Shown here: positions 1-7,090 of the stretch, in pieces
Layout of the letters: each line of letters starts with the position of its first letter
Numbering within the stretch: position 1 is the first letter of the stretch
Made by a program: the position numbers and the translations under genes
Source: Opitutia bacterium
GTDB lineage: Bacteria > Verrucomicrobiota > Verrucomicrobiia > Opitutales > Coraliomargaritaceae
Assembly (NCBI GenBank): GCA_018663485.1
Contig: JABJQI010000017.1
Span: 1-8,685 of the forward strand
Direction: 5' to 3'
DNA: 8,685 nucleotides
Notes under the pieces: model-generated
Databases searched by the model: none
What the model saw: only the letters and a program-made list of their open reading frames with translations
Told to the model about the DNA's origin: nothing

Positions 1-812
1 AGCGTGATCATGCGTCCGTTGCTGTCGTTCATGTAGCGGCGCAGTTTTTCGACTTCTTCGGGCAGCAAGCTGGCTTGCGGCGAGGGCACTATAAGTAGTG
101 AGGCATCCTCGGGTACGGTTGCATCGATCGCTAAGTCGAGTGTTGCCAACTCGAAATTCCGCTCGCGCAAGAAGCTTTCTAGTTGGGAGAGGCCGCGTAG
201 AGCATCTACGTCGTCTAAGCGCATCTCGCCGTGTCCAACTAAAAAATAGATTTTTTCTGGTTTCTTTGTGGAGACGTCGAGAATGGCAGAGGTGAAGATT
301 TGCTCGCCGCGAAAACCGCGGGTCTTGCCATTGTCATATTCGTAGAGTCCGACCTGACTAATCTCTCGCACTTTATCGCCGGACGAGATGATAATAGCAT
401 TCTCTTTAGTCAGATTGTAGTTTGCCGCTAGCTCTTGAGCACGTTTGCGCTGACGGTAAATGTCGACGAATTCGACGGTGATATAGGCTTTGCCGTCGCG
501 CAGTCCCGCGAATTCGTATTCGCGCAAGAGTTTGTTCAGATCATCGCGTATGATGTCGAGGGCATCCTCCTCCGTTTCTTTGGGGATGGTGACGATAATC
601 TCCACAGGTTCTTTGAGCGCACGGATGTAAGCTTTCGACTCGGGAGCGAGTGTGTAGGCACCTGATTTTGTCAAATCGACACGTTTGAAGTAATTCGCTG
701 AGATGTAATTCAGAGCGATGATGAGGCTCAAGCTGAGTAGTATCTGCATCCCGCGGTTGGCGGTGCGAAAGCGTCGAGCAAAGCGGAATTCGTTAAAGCG
801 GCTTGGTTTCAT
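1..812 (-). CDS. GldG-like ABC transporter auxiliary protein (partial, C-terminus off window)
   Basis: This is the N-terminal 270 codons of a protein that runs off the left edge. I translated it from the ATG at 812 and found no stop. A basic N-terminus is followed by one membrane segment (about residues 22-41). Next comes the family-typical stretch RVDLTKSGAYTLAPES (44-59), then a periplasmic-type domain with FRGEQIFTSAIL (167-178) and YFLVGHGE (189-196). This layout matches the GldG / ABC_transp_aux family, the extracytoplasmic partner of GldF-type permeases. Known members include gliding-motility GldG, but many homologues sit in non-gliding bacteria with unknown substrate. The start overlaps the permease stop (TGATG, 812-814), so translation is probably coupled, and it is the third gene of the cassette. 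Family assignment is fairly sure; a gliding role is not implied. Confidence 0.85.
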   Translation of the reverse strand, partial: MKPSRFNEFRFARRFRTANRGMQILLSLSLIIALNYISANYFKRVDLTKSGAYTLAPESKAYIRALKEPVEIIVTIPKETEEDALDIIRDDLNKLLREYEFAGLRDGKAYITVEFVDIYRQRKRAQELAANYNLTKENAIIISSGDKVREISQVGLYEYDNGKTRGFRGEQIFTSAILDVSTKKPEKIYFLVGHGEMRLDDVDALRGLSQLESFLRERNFELATLDLAIDATVPEDASLLIVPSPQASLLPEEVEKLRRYMNDSNGRMIT

Positions 813-1576
813 CAGGCTTTCGCTTCGATCACGAGGGTGGACAATCCCAGCAGGAGCAAGCCTGTGCTGGTATAGTAGAAAAAGGGACGCGTATCAATCA
901 CACCACGTGAGAAATCGTCGAGGTGTTGAAAGATTTGTAGGTAGTTGACCAGTTCGGACATCCAGAAAGAGAGATTGGCGCCGCCCGCGGCGATGTTGCC
1001 GAGTTGTTGTCCGCCGATAATGACGACGAACAGGGTCGTGAAGCTGAGCATGCCGGCGACCAATTGACTGCGAGTGATGCTACTGGCGAAGATGCCGATT
1101 GAAATAAATAGTATGCCGCTGAGTGCGAGGAATGCGAAGCCGCCGATGATGGGGGCAGGTTCCAGCAAGCTGCCACTCAGTACTGCGCTGGGGAAAAACT
1201 TCGCAGCAAGCAATGGGAAGCTGAGCGTAGCGAGCCATAAGAGCATGTAAAAGGTGTATGCGCCGGCGAATTTACTGAGGATAACGGCTACGCGCGAGGT
1301 GGGGGTGGTCATGAGTGTGTCAAGTGTGCCAGTGCTGCGTTCGCCTGCGATACTACGCATAGTCAATAGCGGCACTACAAAAAATGCTGGAATCCAGAAA
1401 ATACTCAGGAACTGCACAAGTGGTAGGTTTTCTTCGGGCGTGTTAACCATCCCTCTTAAGATGGCCCAGTAAAGAAATCCCATTAAACCAAGAAAAAGCA
1501 CCGCGGCAATGTAGGTCGGCGGGCTGATCAGCAGCATTCGAAGCTCGTGTTTGAGCAGGACAAAGAAGTTACGCAT
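812..1576 (-). CDS. ABC-2 type permease, GldF-like
   Basis: A 254-residue integral membrane protein with about six hydrophobic segments, roughly at residues 17-40, 56-75, 105-125, 145-165, 168-190 and 228-252. Typical ABC-2 exporter features are visible. The start MRNFFVLLKHELRMLL resembles a coupling helix. After the second segment comes PLLTMRSIAGERSTGTLDTL, the conserved cytoplasmic motif of GldF/CcmB/NatB-like permeases. Near the end DDFSRGVIDTRPFFYY is also typical of the GldF group. It presumably forms the membrane channel for the ATPase encoded just upstream (18-bp gap) and works with the GldG-like protein downstream. The length is normal for the family. No clear Shine-Dalgarno precedes the ATG; operon translation may compensate. 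The substrate is unknown. Confidence 0.88.
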   Translation of the reverse strand: MRNFFVLLKHELRMLLISPPTYIAAVLFLGLMGFLYWAILRGMVNTPEENLPLVQFLSIFWIPAFFVVPLLTMRSIAGERSTGTLDTLMTTPTSRVAVILSKFAGAYTFYMLLWLATLSFPLLAAKFFPSAVLSGSLLEPAPIIGGFAFLALSGILFISIGIFASSITRSQLVAGMLSFTTLFVVIIGGQQLGNIAAGGANLSFWMSELVNYLQIFQHLDDFSRGVIDTRPFFYYTSTGLLLLGLSTLVIEAKA

Positions 1577-1594
1577 AATGATATTGATGAATGC

Positions 1595-2605
1595 CTAGGT
1601 CTTGGCGATGGCGATCGGCTTGGCTGTCGAGTTTTCGATGGTTTCTTCCCAAGAACGCTTGGTCGCGGCAAGGAAGATTTCTTCGAGGTTAGGCACGCGA
1701 GGGGCTAGGCTGCGTAGGGTGCAGTCCGAGGCATCGTTGAGTGCGGAGATCAGTTGCGGTCCGAGTTCGCCATTGCCTTCGAGGCGTACCGTAAGGTTCA
1801 GGGTATTGTCCTCGCGAGTTTCGCGTTGCAAAATCTCGACTTCAAAGCCCTTAGCTTTTAACGCGTCAGTCACGCTGCGTTCGCTGCCTGCAACTTGAAG
1901 TTCGAAGCGATTCCCCGGTAAAAATTCCTGCCGCAGGCTGTCGCTAGTGCCACTGGCCACGATGCGGCCGCGGTTGATGATAATCACGCGATCACAAGAG
2001 CGTTCGATTTCCGGTAGGATGTGGCTCGATAGGACCACGGTTAAGCGCCCGCGCAGATTATCAATCAGTTTACGAATACCTTGAATCTGATGCGGATCGA
2101 GGCCGATCGTCGGCTCATCCATGATAATTACTTCAGGCTTGCCGAGCAGCGCATCGGCGATACCCACCCGCTGACGAAAGCCTTTCGAGAGTGTGCCGAT
2201 GATTTTGCGACGAGCCGTGCGTGCGAGATCGCAGGTCTCCATGACTTCTTGCACCGTATCCCGCAACTTGCGGCCAGAGACGCCTTTGAGTCGCGCGCGA
2301 AAGCGAAGATACTCGATCACCCGCATGTCGTCTGGCAGTGGATTGTTTTCCGGCATGTAGCCGATCCGCTGTTTCACTAGGTGCGGATCCTGTGCGACGG
2401 CGACCCCGCTGACCCAAGCCGAACCAGAGGTAGCCGGCATGATTCCGGACAAGATCCGCATGGTCGTGCTTTTGCCTGCGCCATTGGGACCGAGGAAGCC
2501 GACGATTTCACCGCGGTTGACGGTGAAGCTTACGTTCTGAATCGCGGTGAGGCCGCCGAATTGGCGGGTGAGATTTTCAACGCGTATGCTGGGAATGGTC
2601 TCCAT
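1595..2605 (-). CDS. ABC transporter ATP-binding protein, GldA-like
   Basis: A 336-residue cytoplasmic ATPase, first gene of the cassette. All nucleotide-binding motifs are intact: Walker A GPNGAGKST (39-47), the Q-loop region as GYMPE (82-86), signature LSKGFRQRV (139-147), Walker B VIIMDEP with catalytic Glu164, D-loop GLDP (168-171) and switch His195. The GY-PE form of the Q-loop and the signature LSKGFRQRVG are usual in the GldA/NatA/CcmA branch that serves ABC-2 exporters. The roughly 100 residues after the ATPase core form a C-terminal extension typical of GldA-like proteins. It powers the adjacent permease. No strong ribosome binding site is seen. It is divergent from the ribonuclease D gene, with a short shared intergenic region. 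Substrate unknown. Confidence 0.92.
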   Translation of the reverse strand: METIPSIRVENLTRQFGGLTAIQNVSFTVNRGEIVGFLGPNGAGKSTTMRILSGIMPATSGSAWVSGVAVAQDPHLVKQRIGYMPENNPLPDDMRVIEYLRFRARLKGVSGRKLRDTVQEVMETCDLARTARRKIIGTLSKGFRQRVGIADALLGKPEVIIMDEPTIGLDPHQIQGIRKLIDNLRGRLTVVLSSHILPEIERSCDRVIIINRGRIVASGTSDSLRQEFLPGNRFELQVAGSERSVTDALKAKGFEVEILQRETREDNTLNLTVRLEGNGELGPQLISALNDASDCTLRSLAPRVPNLEEIFLAATKRSWEETIENSTAKPIAIAKT

Positions 2606-2786
2606 TTATGTTGGTCGGTCGCTACGGAATAGGGAAAGTTGTTGGTGTAATTCATTAGGTTTGAACGAAAGTTGCGGCGGCATCAAGGCTAGTGAGGGGT
2701 ATTTTACGCCTATATGATCGAATAACAGCATGCCGCTGGAGATTCTGCTTTCCAATGGTGTTGATTTTAGCGACTTTAGTGACCAC

Positions 2787-3950
2787 ATGATTACGACCAC
2801 AGAAGCTCTCGCAGATGCAGTGCAGACCGCTCAAGCGGCTGGTGCAGTCGGCATCGATACCGAATTTGTTTGGGATCGCACCTATTACCCAACCCTTGGT
2901 CTGGTACAAATCGGCTATCCCGATGGCCATTGTGAGCTGATCGACGCGCCGGCCATCGAAGACTGGTCGTCCTTTGCCGCGCTGATGGCAGACCCGAATA
3001 CAGTCAAGATACTGCACGATGCGCAGCAGGATCTCACCATCCTTAAACGCGCTTGTGGTGCCTACCCGAGGAATATTTTCGATACGCAGCGCTCGTCAGG
3101 CTTTGTTGGCCTCTCATCGACAGTCTCCCTCAGTGAATTGCTCAAGACTTTAATGAAAGTGCGCCTAGACAAATCTGAGACGCGCTCCAACTGGATCGCA
3201 CGTCCGCTCACTGAAAAGCAGATGGAATATGCCGAAGACGACGTGCGCTACTCGACTCGTTTGATGGACAAAATTATGGACAAGGCCGAGGTTCTCGGTC
3301 GCAAGCAGTGGATCATCGATGAGATGAAGCATTACGAAAACGAAGATCTCTATCAAGAATTCGACCCCGAGGCCGATATGCCGCGCGTGCGGGGCAGCGG
3401 TTCGCTGACCAATCAACAGCGCAACATCGTGCGTGCGCTTGGTTCTTGGCGCGAACTCAAGGCCCGTGAACGCAACTTGCCGCGCAATTTTATTTTATCT
3501 GACGATGCGATCATCTCTTTGATGAAACGCCCACCGGAATCCGCTGAAGCGATTCAGCCTAGCCGTGGACTCACCGAACGCGCACTTGAGCGCAATCGCT
3601 CGAAGATTTGGGCGGCGATTGAGCGTGGCATCTCGGGTGACCTGCCTGAATTGCCTAACGGCCGGCACAAGGGACCTTCTCCTGACGATGGCTATGAATC
3701 CCGCGTCGATCTTACCTTGGCATTGATTAAAGGCATATGCTTAGCGGCTGATATCGATCCGCCGCTGATTGGTAACCGAGCAGACGTCACCGCATTTGTC
3801 CTCGAAGCCAAAGTTGCCGACCCCGAGCGCCACCGTATGCTGCGCACTTGGCGCGCCGATTTTATTGGCACTCGCCTGTTGAGCGTGCTCAATGGCGAAG
3901 GTCGTATCGCAATCAACGCCGAGACGAAGCTCCCAGAGTTGGTCGACTGA
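2787..3950 (+). CDS. rnd: Ribonuclease D (3'-5' exoribonuclease, DEDDy plus HRDC)
   Basis: Cytoplasmic exonuclease that trims 3' ends of tRNA precursors and other small RNAs. Numbering from the ATG at 2730, the DEDDy catalytic set is complete: D43-T-E45 in IDTEF, D101 in HDAQQD, and Y167/D171 in YAEDD. The motif RTYYPTLGLVQ is close to RTYYPQLGLIQ of E. coli Rnd. An HRDC domain follows (about residues 226-300), then a second HRDC-like C-terminal region ending in NGEGRIAIN, as in longer RNase D proteins. I prefer the ATG at 2787 because the product then begins MITTTEALADAV, which aligns with the E. coli start region MITTDDALASL. The in-frame ATG at 2730 would add 19 residues without family support. 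Neither start has a good ribosome binding site. The gene faces a tRNA gene downstream. Confidence 0.93.
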   Translation: MITTTEALADAVQTAQAAGAVGIDTEFVWDRTYYPTLGLVQIGYPDGHCELIDAPAIEDWSSFAALMADPNTVKILHDAQQDLTILKRACGAYPRNIFDTQRSSGFVGLSSTVSLSELLKTLMKVRLDKSETRSNWIARPLTEKQMEYAEDDVRYSTRLMDKIMDKAEVLGRKQWIIDEMKHYENEDLYQEFDPEADMPRVRGSGSLTNQQRNIVRALGSWRELKARERNLPRNFILSDDAIISLMKRPPESAEAIQPSRGLTERALERNRSKIWAAIERGISGDLPELPNGRHKGPSPDDGYESRVDLTLALIKGICLAADIDPPLIGNRADVTAFVLEAKVADPERHRMLRTWRADFIGTRLLSVLNGEGRIAINAETKLPELVD

Positions 3951-3987
3951 GGAGAGGGGCCTGAGGACTGAAACTTGAGGTCTGATG

Positions 3988-4003
3988 CAGTGCGACCGCA
4001 CTG
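3988..4003. other. Small perfect hairpin downstream of rnd
   Basis: CAGTGC-GACC-GCACTG forms a 6-bp stem with a tetraloop, 38 bases after the rnd stop. No T-run follows on either strand, so it is not an intrinsic terminator by the usual rule. It might protect or stabilise the 3' end of the rnd message, or be chance. Confidence 0.35.
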
Positions 4004-4107
4004 AGATGGCGGATGGAGAATTTGGCCTGAGTTCGTGAAGAGTGTCGAGAGCGGGTGCCCTCTGGGCAGCTTAAGTCACATTTGAACCTTCGAATTGATA
4101 CTAGCAC

Positions 4108-4134
4108 AAAAAAGCCTCCCGCATTCACGAGAGG
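4108..4134 (-). terminator. Intrinsic terminator of the tRNA gene
   Basis: Read on the minus strand, CCTCTCG-TGAATG-CGGGAGG makes a 7-bp stem (one G-T pair) with a 6-base loop at 4115-4134, followed by C and six T (4108-4114). It starts 15 bases after the encoded CCA, so it fits as the tRNA terminator. On the plus strand the G-T pair becomes A-C and only a broken T-run follows, so it would be a poor terminator for rnd. Confidence 0.8.
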
Positions 4135-4137
4135 TTA

Positions 4138-4241
<104 letters not shown>

Positions 4242-4245
4242 GCTC

Positions 4246-4273
4246 AGAAAAGGAGAGTTTGCATCTATGTCAA
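4246..4273 (-). promoter_or_regulatory. Possible promoter of the tRNA gene
   Basis: On the minus strand a perfect TTGACA (4268-4273) lies about 43 bases upstream of the mature tRNA. After a 16-base spacer comes TTTTCT (4246-4251), a poor -10 match. The predicted start would fall close to the outer end of the inverted repeat around the tRNA. The -35 box and placement are good, the -10 box is weak. Confidence 0.35.
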
Positions 4274-4281
4274 GCCTAGGT

Positions 4282-4311
4282 AATGCGCTTTTCGGCAAAT
4301 TGAAGCGCATT
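4282..4311. other. Hairpin or palindrome between tRNA promoter region and ribE
   Basis: AATGCGCTT (4282-4290) and AAGCGCATT (4303-4311) form a perfect 9-bp stem with a 12-base loop. It lies about 70 bases upstream of the ribE ATG and just upstream of the candidate tRNA promoter. No clean T-run follows, so it is more likely an operator-like palindrome or a leader hairpin than a terminator. It shows none of the conserved elements of an FMN riboswitch. Confidence 0.4.
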
Positions 4312-4382
4312 TATTAATCTGGGTTGTTGGGGGCGAGTACTTTTTTGGCGACAAGAACGCGGAATCCGGTTTATTGAAACTT

Positions 4383-4976
4383 ATGTTTACTGGAATTATT
4401 GAAGAAACAGGGACCGTGGTGTCCTTTGAAGAGCAGCAAAATTCATGGCGCTTGGTATTGGCTGCGGAAGTAGTGCCCCGGGATTTGCAAATGGGCGACA
4501 GTGTCGCGGTAAATGGTTGTTGCCTGACGGCAGTGGCGTTTGATGCGGGACGGATTGAGTTTGATCTACTCGGCGAGACCAAACGTTTGACTTCGATCGA
4601 TGGGGTTGGGCCAGGTGGCAAGGTGAACCTAGAGCGGGCCTTGCTGCCGAGTACACGGATGGGTGGGCACTTCGTGTCGGGGCATGTTGATGGCACGGGT
4701 GTGATCGAAGCGATTGAGCCGCGCGGTAAAGATTTCTTTTTTCGGATTAAGCCCGATGCCGACAAATTGAAGTATATCGTTAGCAAAGGATGCATCACCG
4801 TGGATGGTATTTCGCTGACCGTCTCCGAGGTGGATGCCTCAGGCTTCGCGATTTGGCTGATCCCGCACACGATGGAAATCACAAATTTACATACCAAGCA
4901 GGTTGGCGACCGAGTGAACCTGGAATACGATCTGATCGCAAAATACGTTGAAAAGCTATTCGCTCCAGTTGAGTAG
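4383..4976 (+). CDS. ribE: Riboflavin synthase, alpha subunit
   Basis: Catalyses the last step of riboflavin synthesis: two 6,7-dimethyl-8-ribityllumazine molecules give riboflavin plus a pyrimidinedione. The 197-residue product has the two tandem lumazine-binding repeats of the family. The first runs from MFTGIIEE (1-8) through VNGCCLTA (43-50). The linker MGGHFVSGHVDGTG spans 93-106, and the second repeat holds KGCITVDGISLTV (135-147). IPHTMEITNL and the end LIAKYVEKL are also typical. The ATG at 4383 is chosen because nearly all homologues start MFTGI; a TTG at 4374 would add three residues with no support. No good Shine-Dalgarno is seen. No other riboflavin genes adjoin it, and no FMN riboswitch precedes it. 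It probably forms a single-gene unit ending at the terminator at 5195-5224. Confidence 0.96.
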   Translation: MFTGIIEETGTVVSFEEQQNSWRLVLAAEVVPRDLQMGDSVAVNGCCLTAVAFDAGRIEFDLLGETKRLTSIDGVGPGGKVNLERALLPSTRMGGHFVSGHVDGTGVIEAIEPRGKDFFFRIKPDADKLKYIVSKGCITVDGISLTVSEVDASGFAIWLIPHTMEITNLHTKQVGDRVNLEYDLIAKYVEKLFAPVE

Positions 4977-5194
4977 TATTTGGGGGCAGGGACGATTTTC
5001 GCGCCGTCGGCGAGACCGGAGCTTATGCTACGGGCTGTGCGCATGAAGGTAGTTGAGTTGTATTTTTTGTCTGCGTCGGGACTTTTCAATTTATGAGTAT
5101 AAGACCGCGTCGAAAACATCTTTGACATGAGAGCACTAAGGTATGTCCGAGCTACTTAGCAAAGCCCCGACGAAAGCCACCTGCGTTTCAATAA

Positions 5195-5224
5195 AAAAGG
5201 CGGCTCCGATTGGAGCCGCCTTTT
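5195..5224. terminator. Strong bidirectional intrinsic terminator
   Basis: GGCGGCTCC (5199-5207), loop GATT, GGAGCCGCC (5212-5220) form a perfect 9-bp GC-rich stem. Flanking AAAA and TTTT extend it and supply T-runs on both strands: TTTT after the stem on plus, six T on minus. It lies between ribE (plus) and the lipoprotein gene (minus), so it can end both converging transcripts. Confidence 0.92.
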
Positions 5225-5248
5225 GGTTGGATTGAATGTGTGAAGTGC

Positions 5249-5653
5249 CTACTTGAATGTGTCAGGGCTGATTTCGACGTATTCGAAGACTGCGGTCACA
5301 TCGCGCTTTTGCTTGAAGGTCAGCTTGCCTCGGCCATCGAGGTCGAACTTAGCACCTTCTAAGGCCGTGAGTAGATCAGACTCGTATTGCATGAGATGCG
5401 GTGGGCCCGCGCGGCGTGTGCTGATCATCGGACCAATTTCGCCATCGTCGATCGTGGCTTGCCATCGGTTGACTGGACCTGAGCCAGCGATGCCGTTTTC
5501 GCGAACATGCATGATGATTGATTTTTCAAGCGTGGTGTCGGTATTTGAGAGTGTCACGAGCGCGTAGTTGCCGCTGATGGATTTTGGTGTGCTGGCACAG
5601 CCGCACAAAATAAGTGCGGTCGTAATGAGTAAGAGTGCTCTGGATCTATTCAT
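5249..5653 (-). CDS. Small META-domain (HslJ-like) lipoprotein
   Basis: A 134-residue secreted protein with a lipoprotein signal peptide. MNRSR is followed by a hydrophobic core and the lipobox L16-C17-G18-C19, so mature lipoprotein would start at Cys19 in the cell envelope. The rest resembles the META domain of HslJ-type proteins. SGNYALVTL is followed by GSGPVNRWQATIDDGEIG, then ISTRRAGPPHLMQYESDLLTALEGAKFDLDGRGKLTF. This is the usual pattern of a GxGxxNxxxAxY-like strand, a conserved basic-and-Pro turn, an amphipathic helix and a final strand. The small Cys-containing turn common in META domains is absent (RAGPP here). META proteins are linked to envelope stress and novobiocin or heat response in E. 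coli, but the role here is unknown. The gene stands alone on the minus strand between a shared terminator and the ars cluster. Confidence 0.8.
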   Translation of the reverse strand: MNRSRALLLITTALILCGCASTPKSISGNYALVTLSNTDTTLEKSIIMHVRENGIAGSGPVNRWQATIDDGEIGPMISTRRAGPPHLMQYESDLLTALEGAKFDLDGRGKLTFKQKRDVTAVFEYVEISPDTFK

Positions 5654-5722
5654 GCGGCTGCTAATGTTAATTCCTCGCGATGATTAATTTAAAAACGACT
5701 GGTTTGTGAAATACTTGGATAA

Positions 5723-5762
5723 GCTCCTAGCGCCATAGAATGAGTTCTGTAACTGCTGGAGC
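5723..5762. other. Imperfect hairpin in the acr3-lipoprotein spacer
   Basis: GCTCC-T-AGC (5723-5731) pairs with GCT-GGAGC at 5755-5762, with one bulged base. Inside it ATAGAA-TGAG-TTCTGT forms a second small stem. On the minus strand it comes about 95 bases after the acr3 stop without a proper T-run. It could weakly end acr3 transcription or be a folded intergenic repeat. Apart from this I see nothing firm in the 203-bp spacer at 5654-5856. Confidence 0.35.
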
Positions 5763-5856
5763 AAAAGAATCTCTGTGTTACTGTGTGTGGATGTGATGCC
5801 AGAGATAGCGCATCAATGTCAGAGTCAGATTAAATTACCTCGGTCAATCGATGCAG

Positions 5857-6903
5857 TTAGGCATGAAACCATGTTTTACTTCTGTTCGCAAATCCGACCA
5901 GCGCGAGCATGATAGGCACTTCGACTAAGACGCCGACAATGGTTACCAACGCCACTGGTGAGGTGGTTCCAAATAGGGCAATGGCGACTGCCACTGACAG
6001 TTCAAAAAAGTTGGATGCACCAATCATACCTGCTGGCGCCGCAATATTATGCGGTAGCTTTAGCGCTTTTGCCGCAAGATACGCGATGAAGAAAATGAGC
6101 ACGGTCTGAATCACCAGAGGTACCGCAATCAAACCAATGTGTATTGGATTGTTGAGGATCACGGTGCCTTGAAAAGAGAAGATGATGACCAAGGTGAGGA
6201 GCAGGCCAATGATGGTAAGGTTGCCAAATTTTGGTAGGAATGTATTTTCGAAGTAATCAGTGCCTTTGCGCTGGAGCATGTGGCCTCGTGTGAGCGCACC
6301 CGCGGTCAGTGGTATCACAACAAAGAGCGCCACTGACAAAAATAGTGTATCCCATGGCACGAAGACATCGTTGACACCCAAGAGGAATTTTACGATCGGC
6401 ACAAACGCGATAAGGATGATCAGATCGTTGGTCGCGACCTGCACCACGGTATACGCTGGATTACCTTTAGTCAGGTGACTCCAGACAAAGACCATCGCTG
6501 TGCAAGGGGCCGCTCCCAGTAATACCGCACCAGTCAGATAATCCTTGGCTAGTTCCGCGGGGATTAGATTTTTAAATACGACGTAAAAAAACAGCCACGC
6601 GATACCGAACATACTGAAGGGTTTGATCAGCCAGTTTGTAATCCACGTTACGAACAAGCCCTTCGGGTTTTTACCAATATCTTTTACGCTCTTGAAATCG
6701 ACCTTCATCATCATCGGATAGATCATGATCCAGATCAGAACCGCGACAGGGATGGAGACATTCGCATACTCCAGTTTTCCCAGGAATTCAGGTATGCCTG
6801 GCATAAACTTTCCGATGAGGATTCCGGATAGCATGCATAGAGCCACCCAGACGGTTAAGTATCTTTCGAAGAAGCTAATACCTGTATTGTTGTCGTCGTT
6901 CAT
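5857..6903 (-). CDS. acr3: ACR3-family arsenite efflux carrier
   Basis: Inner-membrane secondary transporter that exports arsenite (and often antimonite less well) using the proton gradient. The 348-residue product is the usual ACR3 length and shows about ten hydrophobic segments. The key family motif GAAPCTAMVFVWSHL carries Cys134, matching the essential cysteine of characterised ACR3 proteins. A conserved acidic residue, Glu328, lies in the last membrane segment (GVLVEVPIML). SFFERYLTVWV at the N-terminus, PMMMKVDF, NPAYTVVQVATNDLI and APAGMIGASNFFELSVAVAI are all characteristic. A plausible ribosome site AAGGA (6914-6918) lies 10 bases upstream of the ATG. It follows arsC on the same strand after a 187-bp spacer with hairpins, and would export the arsenite ArsC makes. 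It is not related to ArsB. Confidence 0.96.
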   Translation of the reverse strand: MNDDNNTGISFFERYLTVWVALCMLSGILIGKFMPGIPEFLGKLEYANVSIPVAVLIWIMIYPMMMKVDFKSVKDIGKNPKGLFVTWITNWLIKPFSMFGIAWLFFYVVFKNLIPAELAKDYLTGAVLLGAAPCTAMVFVWSHLTKGNPAYTVVQVATNDLIILIAFVPIVKFLLGVNDVFVPWDTLFLSVALFVVIPLTAGALTRGHMLQRKGTDYFENTFLPKFGNLTIIGLLLTLVIIFSFQGTVILNNPIHIGLIAVPLVIQTVLIFFIAYLAAKALKLPHNIAAPAGMIGASNFFELSVAVAIALFGTTSPVALVTIVGVLVEVPIMLALVGFANRSKTWFHA

Positions 6904-6963
6904 GGTGATGGTTTCCTTGGTGTGGATTATGATCTGAGTGTGGAGCCTTTGCTTGTTATTATA

Positions 6964-6996
6964 CCCTTGGATGCGGAGTGCCGCGCATCGTAAGGG
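6964..6996. repeat. Imperfect inverted repeat in the arsC-acr3 spacer
   Basis: CCCTT-g-GATGCGG (6964-6976), loop AGTG, then CCGC-gc-ATC-gt-AAGGG (6981-6996) forms a long hairpin with small bulges. It lies between arsC and acr3. It shares GCGGAGTGC and a GCCGC..ATCGT block with the repeat in the arsP-arsC spacer, which suggests a common intergenic repeat family. Confidence 0.55.
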
Positions 6997-7018
6997 ATGA
7001 TGGCATCGCTAGGCACAA

Positions 7019-7032
7019 TGCCGCGAGCGGCA
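7019..7032. other. Short GC-rich hairpin in the arsC-acr3 spacer
   Basis: TGCCG-CGAG-CGGCA is a 5-bp perfect stem (or 6 bp with a 2-base loop), 23 bases from the longer hairpin at 6964-6996. No T-run follows on the minus strand. Together the two structures could modulate read-through or stability of the arsC-acr3 message. Confidence 0.4.
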
Positions 7033-7090
7033 GCCCTACACCTGGTTCGTCGCTGAGGGATTAGTATTAAGAGAATGATTAAAAGTGAAG

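Noticed and set aside
98..295. Plus-strand open frames in the left 950 bases (98-295, 435-665, 718-948)
   Set aside because: They lie antisense to the gldG-like gene and permease, show no domain, and are explained by the clear minus-strand coding sequence.
3962..3985. TGAGGACTGA / TGAGGTCTGA near-direct repeat after rnd
   Set aside because: Only two copies of a 10-mer with one change, no regular spacing beyond that and no structural context, so it may be chance.
4056..4068. TGCCC-TCT-GGGCA hairpin as the rnd terminator
   Set aside because: The 5-bp stem has a 3-base loop and no following T-run.
4312..4382. FMN riboswitch upstream of ribE
   Set aside because: The leader is short and shows none of the conserved multi-helix RFN-element blocks; the only structure is the single palindrome at 4282-4311.
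4265..5128. 287-codon open frame on the minus strand antisense to riboflavin synthase
   Set aside because: It is longer than ribE, but ribE has unmistakable family motifs. The antisense product is low-complexity, Ser/Lys/Pro-rich and without any recognisable domain. It would also run through the tRNA-ribE control region.
5122..5147. TTGACA followed by TATGTC as a promoter between ribE and its terminator
   Set aside because: The spacer is only 14 bases and the -10 match is poor.
5143..5235. 30-codon frame starting MSELLSKAP after AAGG
   Set aside because: The AAGG is only one base from the ATG, too close to serve as a ribosome site, and the frame runs through the intrinsic terminator stem.
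5789..5824. Minus-strand mini-frame MRYLWHHIHTQ in the acr3-lipoprotein spacer
   Set aside because: Eleven codons, no ribosome site and no known leader peptide pattern.
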